64,000 nucleotides of DNA from Marinobacter subterrani (GCF_001045555.1 NZ_LFBU01000001.1:124001-188000), one strand, 5' to 3'. Counted from the stretch's first letter, positions 39,511 to 50,742 are shown. A program made the numbers and translations. Notes: a model not told the origin generated them from the sequence alone.

Positions 39511-39536
39511 GTCGGGTTAGCAAAGCGTAACCCGAC
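39511..39536. repeat. Short palindromic repeat unit between holC and valS
   Basis: GTCGGGTTAGC and GCGTAACCCGAC form a hairpin around AAA. The same GCAAAGCG word occurs twice within 25 bases (39498 and 39520). Elements of the form GTCGGGTTA...TAACCCGAC are widely dispersed in gammaproteobacterial intergenic regions, so this is probably a REP-like unit rather than a gene-specific site. Confidence 0.6.
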
Positions 39537-39542
39537 AAGACT

Positions 39543-40073
39543 CTACCCCCGTTTTCTTTGGTCATGCACTCTCGATTCAATCCCCATTGCTCTTAACTGC
39601 TTGAAATGCGATCTGGCCTGGTTCAGGACATTCGGATCATTATGGGCAATCAGCGCAAGCCGTTTAAAACGGTCTGAATCCGCAGGCAAGGTGGCTGAAA
39701 GTACAATCACCGTATCCCAATCCTCCGGAGCGGGGGGGCAGAGCAGGATGCCAACGGGATCGGAACAGGTTGTCGCAGGGTCCGGGACGATGCTGTGGGG
39801 GATGAAGGCGTCGGGGCTGAAGTTCCAGATCAGGTCGTCCAGCTCTTCCGCATGTTGCATGGTATCGCAGACGATGCACACGCGGTCACCCTGCTGCCAG
39901 GCTTTGTCCACGAGTCTGGCGGCGTGGAGGTTGCGGGCGGCGGGGGTGTTCTGGGCGAGGATGTGGAACCAGTAACGTTGGTTCCGGTCCTCCTGGCCGG
40001 AGGGGCCGGCAGCGGGGCTGCCGGTCTCCGCGTTACCTTGCCCCTGGCCAGTGGCCGGATTATTTTCCGGCAT
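39543..40073 (-). CDS. holC: DNA polymerase III chi subunit with N-terminal extension
   Basis: Clamp-loader accessory protein that links DNA polymerase III to SSB. It has 176 residues. The chi fold starts at about residue 33 (RYWFHILAQ) and continues with ARLVDKAWQQGDRVCIVCDT and LDDLIWNFSPDAFIPH, matching HolC. The first 32 residues (MPENNPATGQGQGNAET and onward) are Gly/Gln/Asn/Pro-rich and not part of the fold. No other ATG, GTG or TTG occurs in frame before the fold, so the extension appears genuine. The start overlaps the pepA end by 14 bases. Confidence 0.9.
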   Translation of the reverse strand: MPENNPATGQGQGNAETGSPAAGPSGQEDRNQRYWFHILAQNTPAARNLHAARLVDKAWQQGDRVCIVCDTMQHAEELDDLIWNFSPDAFIPHSIVPDPATTCSDPVGILLCPPAPEDWDTVIVLSATLPADSDRFKRLALIAHNDPNVLNQARSHFKQLRAMGIESRVHDQRKRG

Positions 40074-41553
40074 GGGACATCAGGTAGTCGACCAGCAGGG
40101 GCACCGGGCGGCCTGAGGAGCCCTTGGCTTTGCCGGAGTGCCAGGCGGTGCCGGCGATGTCCAGGTGGGCCCAGCGGTAGTCCTTGGCAAAGCGAGACAG
40201 GAAGCAGGCGGCCGTGATGGTACCGGCCGGGCGGCCACCGATGTTGGCCATGTCGGCGAAGTTGCTGTCGAGCTGGCTCTGGTATTCGTCCCAGAGGGGC
40301 AGGCGCCAGGCGCGATCGCCGGCACGTTCGCCGGCGGCCAGCAGTTCGTTGGCCAGTTCGTCGTTGTTGGCGAGCAGGCCGGTGGCGTGGTTGCCCAGGG
40401 CGATAATGCAGGCGCCGGTGAGTGTGGCCAGATCTATCACCGCGGCGGGATCGAATTTCTTCACGTAGGTGAGGGCGTCACACAGCACCAGGCGACCTTC
40501 GGCGTCGGTATTGAGGATTTCCACGGTCATGCCGGAGAGGGTGGTAACAATGTCGCCCGGGCGCGAGGCGCCGCCGTCCGGCATGTTTTCCGCTGCGGCG
40601 ATCACCGCCACCACGTTGATTTTGGGCTGGGTCTCGGCCAGCACTTGCATGGCGCCGAACACGCTGGCGGAGCCGCCCATGTCGTACTTCATCTCGTCCA
40701 TTGCTTCACCGGGTTTGAGGCTGATGCCACCGGTGTCGAAGGTGATGCCCTTGCCAACCAGAACGTGAGGCTTATCCTTGGCCTTGCCGCCCCGGTATTC
40801 CATCACAATCAGCCGAGGCGGCTGGGTGCTGCCCTTGCCGACTGCGAGGATGGTGTTCATGCCCATCTTTTCCATTTGTTTTTCATCAAGCACTTCGGTC
40901 TTGATGCAGTCGTGCTCCTTTGCAAGCTTCTTAGCCTGCTGCGCCAGCCATTCGGGGTGGCAGACATTGGGCGGGGTGTTGCCGAGGTCGCGGGTGAGGT
41001 TCATGCCGCGACCGGTGGCAAGGCCCAGGTTGAAGGCGTCCTTCAGGTCTTTAGCGGCGCTGGAGGCAACCACAACGATTTTGTTCAGTTTGCGGGCCGC
41101 CGGTTTTTCGCTCTTGAAGTCGCTGAACGTATAGAACTGGTCTTCCAGCGTGCGGCCGATCAGGCTCAGGCGGGCGGCCTCGGAGCTCACCGCGTCTTCG
41201 CCGGTTACCGGAGTGTCGGCGAGGGCGACGGCGACACTTTTCGACGGGCCGTCCTTCAGGGCAGTCATCATCGCGATCAGGGCCTTGCGGTAATTCGCCG
41301 GTGTTCGATCGCTGTCGTTACCGGTGCCAACCACCAGCAGGCGGCTCCATGGCTGGTCGGTAAGCGGGATGGTCGCGGTGGTGGCATTTTTGCCGCTGAT
41401 GTCACCGGCTTTCTGGAGTTTCTTGATCAGCCCGCCCAGCGCCTCGTCTGCCTGGTTGGTGAACTGCGGCCAGGTGCCTTTTTCGGGCACGCCGACAACG
41501 AGACAGTCCGCTTTGGTGCTGGCGATGGCTTTATTGCTCAGGCTGAAATTCAT
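40060..41553 (-). CDS. pepA: Leucyl aminopeptidase PepA
   Basis: Hexameric M17 zinc/manganese aminopeptidase; in E. coli it also binds DNA for site-specific recombination and pyrimidine regulation. I start it at ATG 41553 (MNFSLSNKAIAS, 497 residues) with GGAG just upstream; the frame stays open 17 codons further. Metal ligands are in LVGKGITFDTGGISLKPG and KYDMGGSASVFGAMQ; the catalytic Arg is in NTDAEGRLVLCDAL near residue 335. Divergent from lptF, as in E. coli and pseudomonads. Confidence 0.97.
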   Translation of the reverse strand: MNFSLSNKAIASTKADCLVVGVPEKGTWPQFTNQADEALGGLIKKLQKAGDISGKNATTATIPLTDQPWSRLLVVGTGNDSDRTPANYRKALIAMMTALKDGPSKSVAVALADTPVTGEDAVSSEAARLSLIGRTLEDQFYTFSDFKSEKPAARKLNKIVVVASSAAKDLKDAFNLGLATGRGMNLTRDLGNTPPNVCHPEWLAQQAKKLAKEHDCIKTEVLDEKQMEKMGMNTILAVGKGSTQPPRLIVMEYRGGKAKDKPHVLVGKGITFDTGGISLKPGEAMDEMKYDMGGSASVFGAMQVLAETQPKINVVAVIAAAENMPDGGASRPGDIVTTLSGMTVEILNTDAEGRLVLCDALTYVKKFDPAAVIDLATLTGACIIALGNHATGLLANNDELANELLAAGERAGDRAWRLPLWDEYQSQLDSNFADMANIGGRPAGTITAACFLSRFAKDYRWAHLDIAGTAWHSGKAKGSSGRPVPLLVDYLMSHAGK

Positions 41554-41711
41554 GGCAACTCCTTTTTGATTTTTCGGGAGACGTCCGCCAGGGGCGGGAA
41601 TCATGCTTGAATGTTATCTAGTCTAGCATTGGGGCTGGCCCGGAATTTATCAAGCGGCCGATGCCCCTTGCGCGCCTGTAGGGCCCTTCATGCCGGCGTA
41701 ATGCTGCTGCT

Positions 41712-41741
41712 CTGTCATTCAGCATCAAGGTTACATAGAAT
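41712..41741 (+). promoter_or_regulatory. Candidate promoter for lptFG
   Basis: CTGTCA (41712-41717) and TAGAAT (41736-41741) with an 18-bp spacer, about 57 bases before the lptF start in the pepA/lptF divergent region (244 bases, no other gene seen). Confidence 0.4.
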
Positions 41742-41797
41742 ACGCGCAGTTCCCGGGCATCCTTCACGTTTCAGCGGATACAGTCAGAGAGACCGAT

Positions 41798-42907
41798 TTG
41801 ACCATCATTTTCCGTTATCTCATTCGCCAGGTCATGGTCAGCATGGTTGCCGTATCCGGCATCCTGCTGCTTGTCTTTATGAGCGGTCGTTTCCTGAAGT
41901 ATCTGAGTAATGCTGCGGAGGGTGAGATTGCCGCAGGCGTGCTGGCTGAGATCATGGCCTACCGGTTTCCGGGCTTTCTCGAACTGATTCTCCCCCTCGG
42001 ACTGTTTATCGGGATCTTGCTGGCCTATGGGCGCATGTACCTGGAGAGCGAGATGACGGTGCTGTTTGCCTGCGGCTTGAGTGAAAAGTCGCTGCTCGGA
42101 AAAACCCTTCTGGGCAGTCTCCCGGTAATGCTGATCGTCGGCGCCATGAGCCTTTACGCCTCGCCATGGGGTATGAATAAGGTTGAGAAAATCATATACG
42201 AGCAACGCAAGGCGACCGGGTTTGAAATGCTGGCGCCCGGAAGGTTCCAGAGTTTCTCCACAGGTGGTCGTGTTACCTACACCGAGAGTTTGAGTGAGGA
42301 CAAACTTCAGCTTAAAGGGGTGTTCATCGCCGAGTACGCGCCGGATGGCAGTGGGTTGACCATTATTACGTCGGATGCCGGGGCTCAACTGGTGGATCCG
42401 GAAACCGGAAGCCGCTTCCTGATTCTCGAGGAGGGCAGCCGGTATGAGGGTTCTGCGGGCGAGCTGGATTACAAGACCATCGACTTTGAAGCCTATGGCC
42501 TGAAGATCGAGAGTGGAAAAGCCGGTACCCGGGAGCTGGAGGATGGCGTCAGTACCAGGAGTCTGTTGGAATCAGACAGACCTGAGGATCGTGCGCTGCT
42601 GCATTGGCGCATCTCGTTGCCGCTCATCGTACCGGTGGTAACCCTGCTTGCCGTGCCCCTGAGCCGGGTGAACCCGCGGCAGGGCCGGTTCTTTCACCTG
42701 TTACCAGCGATGCTGGTATACATCACTTACCTCGGGCTGTTGATTGTCGCCCGGGACTGGCTGGCCGAGGGCAAGGTTCCTGAATGGATAGGCATGCTCT
42801 GGGTACACGCCCTGTTTCTGGGGCTGGGCCTGTGGCTCCAGTTCGGCCCCGCCTGGTTGTACCGGCGGCGCCTGAAGCGTGAAGGGGGCAGCCATGCGCC
42901 TGATTGA
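41798..42907 (+). CDS. lptF: LPS export ABC transporter permease LptF
   Basis: One of the two transmembrane subunits of the LptB2FG complex that extracts LPS from the inner membrane. It has 369 residues and starts at TTG with a purine-rich AGAGAGA upstream. The YjgP/YjgQ layout is clear: three N-terminal helices (IFRYLIRQVMVSMVAV start), a periplasmic jellyroll at about residues 130-265, and three C-terminal helices (LPLIVPVVTLLAVPLSR, then LLPAMLVYITYLGLLIVARD). Overlaps lptG by 14 bases. Confidence 0.96.
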   Translation: MTIIFRYLIRQVMVSMVAVSGILLLVFMSGRFLKYLSNAAEGEIAAGVLAEIMAYRFPGFLELILPLGLFIGILLAYGRMYLESEMTVLFACGLSEKSLLGKTLLGSLPVMLIVGAMSLYASPWGMNKVEKIIYEQRKATGFEMLAPGRFQSFSTGGRVTYTESLSEDKLQLKGVFIAEYAPDGSGLTIITSDAGAQLVDPETGSRFLILEEGSRYEGSAGELDYKTIDFEAYGLKIESGKAGTRELEDGVSTRSLLESDRPEDRALLHWRISLPLIVPVVTLLAVPLSRVNPRQGRFFHLLPAMLVYITYLGLLIVARDWLAEGKVPEWIGMLWVHALFLGLGLWLQFGPAWLYRRRLKREGGSHAPD

Positions 42908-43955
42908 CCGCTATGTGATGCGTACCGTTGGCGGCGCCATGTTTCTGGTCATGGTGGTGGTGCTGTCGCTTGACCTCATTTTTGCGTTTATCGCAGAGTT
43001 GGACGATACCCGGAACGGATATCAGACCCTGGAGGCGCTCTGGTATGTGTTCCTGACCCTGCCACGCCGGATTTATGATTATCTGCCTCTTGGTGCCTTC
43101 ATGGGGTGCCTGGTCGGTCTCGGGTCCATGGCGAGTTCGTCCGAACTGACCATAATTCGCGCCGCTGGCGTGTCGCTCAAGCGCATTGTCTGGTCGGCCA
43201 TGAAGCCGACACTCGTGGTCGTGATTCTCGGTGTGTTGATCGGCGAGTACGTGGCGCCCCCGGCAGAGCGCGTTGCCCAGAGTGATAAGGCGGTGGCACT
43301 GGGTGCCGGCCGTAATGTGGTGTCGGCGTCCGGGGTCTGGCACAAGGAAGGCAATGAATATATTCACCTGAATGCAGTGCAGCCGAACGGTGTGCTGCAC
43401 GGGGTGTCGCGCTTTCGTTTTGATGATAACCGGCAATTGCTGGCAGCGAGCTTTGCAGAACGGGCAATCTATCAGGGTGATTACTGGTTGCTGGAAAAGG
43501 TGCGCACGACCCGGTTTGAGGATAAACAGACGGTTCTGGATGTGGATCAGACCCTTCGCTGGGAGACTGGCCTTTCTCCAAGTCTGCTCAGCGTGCTGAT
43601 TGTTAAACCGGAAAACCTCTCGATGTCCGGGCTGTATACCTACGCCACCTATCTTGGCGAGCAGCGCCTGAGTGGCGCGCCCTACTGGCTGGCGTTCTGG
43701 AAAAAGACGCTGATGCCGCTGGGTACTGCGGTTATGGTGCTGGTTGCCATCTCCTTCATCTTCGGTCCTTTGCGCTCGGTCACCATGGGTTTCCGGGTGT
43801 TTACCGGCCTTCTGGTGGGGCTTCTTTTCAAGTATATGCAGGATCTGCTGGGGCCGATGAGTCTCGTTTACGGGTTCAGCCCGCTGCTGGCCGTGCTTGT
43901 GCCCATCGCGATCAGTGCTGTGGCAGGGGCCATCCTGATGCGCAGGGCCGGCTGA
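42894..43955 (+). CDS. lptG: LPS export ABC transporter permease LptG
   Basis: Partner permease of LptF in the LPS transport bridge. I start it at ATG 42894 (MRLIDRYVMRTVGGAMF, 353 residues) preceded by AAGGGGG. The N-terminal helices contain YDYLPLGAFMGCLVGLGSMA and the coupling-helix region ELTIIRAAGVSLKRIVWS, followed by a periplasmic jellyroll at about residues 125-260. The last helices hold FIFGPLRSVTMGFRVFTGLL. Cotranscribed with lptF; convergent with the RDD gene. Confidence 0.96.
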   Translation: MRLIDRYVMRTVGGAMFLVMVVVLSLDLIFAFIAELDDTRNGYQTLEALWYVFLTLPRRIYDYLPLGAFMGCLVGLGSMASSSELTIIRAAGVSLKRIVWSAMKPTLVVVILGVLIGEYVAPPAERVAQSDKAVALGAGRNVVSASGVWHKEGNEYIHLNAVQPNGVLHGVSRFRFDDNRQLLAASFAERAIYQGDYWLLEKVRTTRFEDKQTVLDVDQTLRWETGLSPSLLSVLIVKPENLSMSGLYTYATYLGEQRLSGAPYWLAFWKKTLMPLGTAVMVLVAISFIFGPLRSVTMGFRVFTGLLVGLLFKYMQDLLGPMSLVYGFSPLLAVLVPIAISAVAGAILMRRAG

Positions 43956-43979
43956 CTGGCCCTGCCACGGTTATGATTT

Positions 43980-44534
43980 TCACCTGGTGCCGGATGGCTT
44001 CTTGGCGGAGGACCTGGGCAGGGAGACCACCACGCTGTCAGACAGCCGGTCTGTGGCCGACAGGCCGTTGATCGGGTAAAACAGGGCGATTATTGCCGGA
44101 ATGGTCAGGAACAGCGTTGCCACACTCAGGTAATAGCCCGCGAGCAGAGTCACGAAAATAACCGCGGCCGCCGTCACATAGCGAATCAGCGCCTGGGTCC
44201 AGCTCACGGAAGTGCCGTCCAGGTTCTCGATCCGGACTCGCCATACCTGCATTCCCAGGGTTTGCCCGACACGGGTCCAGAAGTAGGCAAAGAACAGGTA
44301 GAGCACCAGGAAAAGTACGAAGGTCAGGCCGGGGTCACCGGAAAGCTGGTTGGCTTCGGCAAGCTGTTCGTAGTGATCCCAGCCGGTAATCGAGCCGGAC
44401 ACCATGGTGTAGGCCCAGGTGGCCACCAGCAGCACGGCAATGCTGATCAAACCGTCATAAACAATCGCCAGGGCACGCTTCAGGGCGGTGGCGGGGGGTA
44501 ACAGTTCCTCGGCGTCATGGAAGCGTCGGGGCAT
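43980..44534 (-). CDS. RDD family membrane protein
   Basis: A 184-residue protein with about four helices. The RDD signature is split as LPPATALKRALAIVYDGLIS near the N-terminus, with the central R-x-x-D in KRALAIVYD. GQTLGMQVWRVRIENLDGTS is the conserved second half. Such proteins are of mostly unknown function; some have been linked to ion exchange or stress tolerance. It stands divergently from alaS and convergently to lptG. Confidence 0.85.
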   Translation of the reverse strand: MPRRFHDAEELLPPATALKRALAIVYDGLISIAVLLVATWAYTMVSGSITGWDHYEQLAEANQLSGDPGLTFVLFLVLYLFFAYFWTRVGQTLGMQVWRVRIENLDGTSVSWTQALIRYVTAAAVIFVTLLAGYYLSVATLFLTIPAIIALFYPINGLSATDRLSDSVVVSLPRSSAKKPSGTR

Positions 44535-44675
44535 GGAGTCTCCTGTGATGTTTCACGTTTTTCCTGTTCTCGGCGTGTGCTAGAGTAGCGGATTTGCACA
44601 AGCATGTAAGTATTCGTATTCAATCGCGGACCGGGCGGTGTCCCCGCCGGGTTTCTGGAAAGGTATCAAAGGGCT

Positions 44676-47306
<2,631 letters not shown>

Positions 47307-47323
47307 GCAACTGTTTTTGGCAG

Positions 47324-47357
47324 CGGGCGGGGGTTTATAATCCCGCCCGTTTGTTTT
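47324..47357 (+). terminator. Terminator after alaS
   Basis: CGGGCGGG (47324-47331) pairs with CCCGCCCG (47342-47349) around GGTTTATAAT and is followed by TTTGTTTT. A second small perfect hairpin, GCGGAGCG-A-CGCTCCGC, follows at 47363-47379 in the lysC leader with no T tract. Confidence 0.85.
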
Positions 47358-47411
47358 GACTGGCGGAGCGACGCTCCGCTGTGAGTCCCCGTTTCGGATA
47401 TTGGGAAAACA

Positions 47412-48650
47412 ATGGCTCTGTTGGTTCAGAAATTTGGTGGCACCTCGGTGGGAACCACCGAGCGGATTGAAGCGGTTGCCGAGAAGGTGTGCCGTTTCCG
47501 CAAGGAAGGTCATGATGTGGTTGTCGTGGTCTCCGCCATGAGCGGTGAAACCAACCGGCTGATCGCCCTGGCCAATAATATCATGGAGGAGCCGACGCCC
47601 AGGGAGATGGACGTTCTCGTCTCCACCGGTGAGCAGGTAACCATTGCGCTGCTGTCCATGGCACTGCAGAAGCGTGGTTGTGATGCGCGCTCCTACACCG
47701 GCTCCCAGGTGCGAATCCTCACGGATAGCAGTCACACCAAGGCGCGTATCCGGCAGATCGATGAGCAGCGCATGCGTGAAGATCTGGACGCCGGCCGGGT
47801 GGTTGTGGTTGCCGGATTCCAGGGAATCGACGAAAGTGGCAACATCACCACGCTGGGCCGGGGAGGGTCTGATACCACGGCGGTGGCTCTGGCGGCTGCG
47901 CTCAGAGCGGATGAATGCCAGATCTATACAGATGTAGACGGCGTTTATACAACCGATCCCCGGGTTGTGGATACTGCCCGCCGGCTGGAGCGGATTACGT
48001 TCGAGGAAATGCTCGAGATGGCCAGCCTGGGCTCGAAAGTACTCCAGATCCGTTCGGTAGAATTTGCAGGTAAATACAATGTTCCGCTAAGGGTTCTTTC
48101 CAGCTTCCAGGAAGGGGAAGGGACCCTGATTACTCTTGAGGATGAAAAGGCCATGGAACAACCGGTTGTTTCCGGCATCGCTTTTAACCGTGATGAAGCC
48201 AAACTGACGATTGCCGGTGTGCCCGATACCCCGGGCAGCGCCCTGCGTATTCTGAAACCGGTTAGCGATGCCAACATTGAAGTGGATATGATCGTCCAGA
48301 ACGTGGGTGAAGATAACCGCACCGCCTTCACGTTCACCGTGCATCGTAACGATTTCAAGCGGGCGAAAGAGGTGCTTCAGCGGGTTGCCGACGAGCTTGG
48401 TGCCCGTGAAGTTGCCGGTGACAGCAAGATTGCCAAAGTCAGCATCGTGGGTGTCGGTATGCGCTCCCACGCGGGGGTGGCAACCCAGATGTTCGAGGCG
48501 CTGTCCAACGAAGGCATTAATATCCAGATGATCTCCACGTCCGAAATCAAGATTTCCGTGGTGATCGATGAAAAATACCTTGAGCTTGCCGTTCGCGCGC
48601 TTCACAGTGCGTTTGAGTTGGACAAGCCCGCGGTATCGGAAGAGGCCTGA
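47412..48650 (+). CDS. lysC: Aspartate kinase
   Basis: Phosphorylates aspartate, first step to lysine, threonine, methionine and diaminopimelate. It has 412 residues. The kinase start is [16 protein letters not shown] (residues 3-18), with [18 protein letters not shown] near residue 150. The C-terminal third carries two ACT domains ([20 protein letters not shown] and [17 protein letters not shown]) for allosteric feedback, as in Pseudomonas LysC. No lysine riboswitch is recognisable in the 105-base leader. Confidence 0.97.
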   Translation: MALLVQKFGGTSVGTTERIEAVAEKVCRFRKEGHDVVVVVSAMSGETNRLIALANNIMEEPTPREMDVLVSTGEQVTIALLSMALQKRGCDARSYTGSQVRILTDSSHTKARIRQIDEQRMREDLDAGRVVVVAGFQGIDESGNITTLGRGGSDTTAVALAAALRADECQIYTDVDGVYTTDPRVVDTARRLERITFEEMLEMASLGSKVLQIRSVEFAGKYNVPLRVLSSFQEGEGTLITLEDEKAMEQPVVSGIAFNRDEAKLTIAGVPDTPGSALRILKPVSDANIEVDMIVQNVGEDNRTAFTFTVHRNDFKRAKEVLQRVADELGAREVAGDSKIAKVSIVGVGMRSHAGVATQMFEALSNEGINIQMISTSEIKISVVIDEKYLELAVRALHSAFELDKPAVSEEA

Positions 48651-48746
48651 AATCCGCAGATAAAAGGTCGGTCGGCGGGGCCTCGGAAAAAGGGCGTCAT
48701 ATACTGAGCCTATGACAAACGTGAACCGTATAAGGGAATGTGCGTC

Positions 48747-48775
48747 TTTAGATCAGTAAGTGATCCCACTATAAA
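48747..48775 (+). promoter_or_regulatory. Candidate sigma-70 promoter for csrA
   Basis: TTTAGA (48747-48752), 17-bp spacer, TATAAA (48770-48775). The resulting leader of about 55 bases carries AGGGAG and AAGGGA near the start codon. GGA words of this kind are the RNA target of CsrA, so autoregulation is possible. Confidence 0.5.
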
Positions 48776-48836
48776 AGCAATAAGTAGATAATAACCATTT
48801 GTCGGAACAGGTAGCTCTGGATAGGGAGTAAGGGAT

Positions 48837-49034
48837 ATGTTGATTCTAACTCGCCGTGTTGGCGAAACTCTGATGGTCGGCGACGATATCACCGTCACCG
48901 TTCTGGGAGTGAAGGGAAACCAGGTGCGCATTGGTGTAAATGCCCCTAAGGAAGTTGCGGTGCACCGCGAAGAAATCTACCAGCGCATCCAGTCGGAAAA
49001 GGGCTCAGAAGAGCCGGAGCCCGGCAACAGCTGA
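48837..49034 (+). CDS. csrA: Carbon storage regulator CsrA
   Basis: Small dimeric RNA-binding post-transcriptional regulator acting on GGA motifs near ribosome sites. It has 65 residues. [20 protein letters not shown] and [20 protein letters not shown] are canonical, including the RNA-contacting Arg44 in HREE. The Ser/Glu/Pro-rich tail is variable in the family. The ribosome site AAGGGAT overlaps likely CsrA targets. The downstream tRNA-Ser is the usual neighbour. Confidence 0.98.
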   Translation: MLILTRRVGETLMVGDDITVTVLGVKGNQVRIGVNAPKEVAVHREEIYQRIQSEKGSEEPEPGNS

Positions 49035-49040
49035 TAGACG

Positions 49041-49075
49041 AAAGCCGTTCATGGGAAGCCTGAACGGCTTTTTTA
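49041..49075 (+). terminator. Terminator after csrA
   Basis: AAAGCCGTTCA / TGAACGGCTTT stem of 11 bp with a 9-base loop and a run of Ts. Confidence 0.92.
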
Positions 49076-49159
49076 ATGCCCAGGGAAATCGAGGCGGAAA
49101 AAACTCGTGTCAACCCTATGAAAACAGAAAAATTATGGTAGTATACGCCCCGTTCTCAA

Positions 49160-49251
<92 letters not shown>

Positions 49252-49311
49252 TCCTTCATGGGAAAGTGAGACAGGTTGATCTAGCATTCAACCAGAGCAA
49301 GTGATCAATGT

Positions 49312-49388
49312 GCGGCTGTAGCTCAGCTGGATAGAGTACCTGGCTACGAACCAGGCGGTCGGAGGTTCGAATCCTCCCAGCCGCGCCA
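49312..49388 (+). tRNA. tRNA-Arg (anticodon ACG), copy 1
   Basis: A 77-base tRNA with acceptor GCGGCTG / CAGCCGC, discriminator G and encoded CCA. The anticodon ACG is at 49346-49348 in the loop CTACGAA; A34 would be edited to inosine by TadA to read CGU, CGC and CGA. Confidence 0.97.
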
Positions 49389-49414
49389 TCGATCAACCTT
49401 GCCACCCGTTTCAA

Positions 49415-49491
49415 GCGGCTGTAGCTCAGCTGGATAGAGTACCTGGCTACGAACCAGGCGGTCGGAGGTTCGAATCCTCCCAGCCGCGCCA
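49415..49491 (+). tRNA. tRNA-Arg (anticodon ACG), copy 2
   Basis: Identical over all 77 bases to the copy 103 bases upstream, while the spacers around the copies differ. The anticodon ACG is at 49449-49451. It is the last chromosomal gene before the prophage. Confidence 0.97.
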
Positions 49492-49499
49492 TATCAAAT

Positions 49500-49528
49500 A
49501 AAGAACCCCGCCATGTGCGGGGTTCTTT
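49500..49528 (+). terminator. Terminator of the tRNA operon
   Basis: AAAGAACCCCGC / GCGGGGTTCTTT, a 12-bp perfect stem with a 5-base loop, followed by ATTT. Marks the end of the host tRNA cluster next to the prophage. Confidence 0.92.
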
Positions 49529-49668
49529 ATTTGCAGATCTCGGAACCTCCTCCGGGTGTCAGAGCCTGAAGCGCGAGACAAGGTTCTGGAGTTCGCTGCC
49601 CAGTTGTAGCGCGCCGCAAAGATTGCGACATCGTGCCACTAGGTCTGTGACAAGGGAATAGCCGGCGT

Positions 49669-50151
49669 TTAACCGCCGTTTCCGCCCCCCGTAAATACCC
49701 CTTTACTCGGCGCCATCTGGTCGCCGTTTTCAACGCCCAGAAGCATCGGCGAAAGCAGCAGGTCCCTGGGGGTGATCCTCCAGGATCTGTCCGCCCTCAG
49801 AAGCGAGTGGCCAGCCTCCTGGAATGCCCAGGCGATCAGCTCAGAACAGAACCAGGAGTCCTGTTCCTGCCAGTTGCGCCGGAAGCCCCAGCCGAAGATG
49901 CCGGGCCAGTCGTAGGGCCGCCCGATCTGGCTGCGCGCGGCTGCGATAACATCAGCCGGCGCAGATACCTGGAACCGGGAGCAGGCGCAGGTCGGCTCCG
50001 GGTCGCGAATCGCCACACCATGGCGCGTCGTAGCACCCAGAAGCCGGCCATCATCCAGCATCAGATCCACGTGGCTGTATGGCGACCAGGTGGCCCAGCG
50101 GATCACCCGGCTGCCGATGCCTTTGGTTGTGGAGAACTGCAGGGTAATCAT
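49669..50151 (-). CDS. Permuted papain-like (NlpC/P60, YiiX type) hydrolase, last prophage gene
   Basis: A 160-residue protein. The conserved His is in WATWSPYSHVDLML near residue 27. The catalytic Cys is in DSWFCSELIAWAFQEAG near residue 100, a permuted order typical of YiiX/YebB-like papain-fold enzymes. SQIGRPYDWPGIFGWGF is the other signature. Members cleave amide or ester bonds; in phages they may act on cell wall or lipid, but the substrate is unknown here. Its ATG overlaps the stop of the fibre chaperone gene, so it belongs to the late operon. Confidence 0.75.
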   Translation of the reverse strand: MITLQFSTTKGIGSRVIRWATWSPYSHVDLMLDDGRLLGATTRHGVAIRDPEPTCACSRFQVSAPADVIAAARSQIGRPYDWPGIFGWGFRRNWQEQDSWFCSELIAWAFQEAGHSLLRADRSWRITPRDLLLSPMLLGVENGDQMAPSKGVFTGGGNGG

Positions 50152-50726
50152 GCCGGCGCCATCGCATGCAGTTGATGGATGTACTGCTGTGCGGTCGCCT
50201 CGCGCTGATCCTCCTCAGCTGTTTGAACGGCTGCCTTGCCGGTCAGCCGGATCTCGCGGATCTGATCGATCGCTCCGTACCAAAGTTCGGCGGTAGCGAT
50301 GATGTCGTCGGCGGCTTCCTGATTGGTCCAGCCTTTGGCGGTCGCCCAGCTGCTGACAGCGCTTGGAACATCGGACGATGGGTAGCCGGCTGCTGCGAAG
50401 TTTCGCGCGGCCTCTTCGGCTCGTTTGTATTCTTGTTCCACCAAGTAGCCGGGGGAAACGAATCGCTCCCTGGCTACTCCGGCCGAGCGGTCTATAGCTA
50501 CATGTAGTTCTGCGACGCTACGGGCAGGAGGTTCCGGTATCTCGACCCACGACGGCTGACCGATGGAATCCGGCTCTCGTCGGTAACCACTGGGTGGCTG
50601 ACTACTGAACTCGGCGAAGACTTCCTCGCTGACCTCGAAAGCATCGGCAGGCCAAGTTCCTGCCCGCTCATATTCGTCCCGGAATTCGCCTGCGAAAAAG
50701 GCATTCTCAGTTGCGCTGTAATACAT
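50148..50726 (-). CDS. Tail fibre assembly chaperone (Mu gpU type)
   Basis: A 192-residue protein started at the ATG giving MYYSATENAFFAGEF with GCGAGG upstream; the frame is open 37 codons further but without similarity. The N-terminal half (ERAGTWPADAFEVSEEVFAE, PPSGYRREPDSIGQPSWVEI) is the classic tail-fibre-assembly pattern. The C-terminal part is helical and ends TAQQYIHQLHAMAPA. Placed right after the fibre gene, as in Mu (S-U). Confidence 0.82.
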   Translation of the reverse strand: MYYSATENAFFAGEFRDEYERAGTWPADAFEVSEEVFAEFSSQPPSGYRREPDSIGQPSWVEIPEPPARSVAELHVAIDRSAGVARERFVSPGYLVEQEYKRAEEAARNFAAAGYPSSDVPSAVSSWATAKGWTNQEAADDIIATAELWYGAIDQIREIRLTGKAAVQTAEEDQREATAQQYIHQLHAMAPA

Positions 50727-50742
50727 TTTTTCGAACCTCGCC

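Noticed and set aside
40138..41610. 490-residue open frame antisense to pepA
   Set aside because: Shadow of the pepA codon usage; no ribosome site, no domain.
47307..47411. Lysine riboswitch before lysC
   Set aside because: The leader is only about 105 bases, mostly taken by the alaS terminator and one short hairpin; too short and without the riboswitch core.
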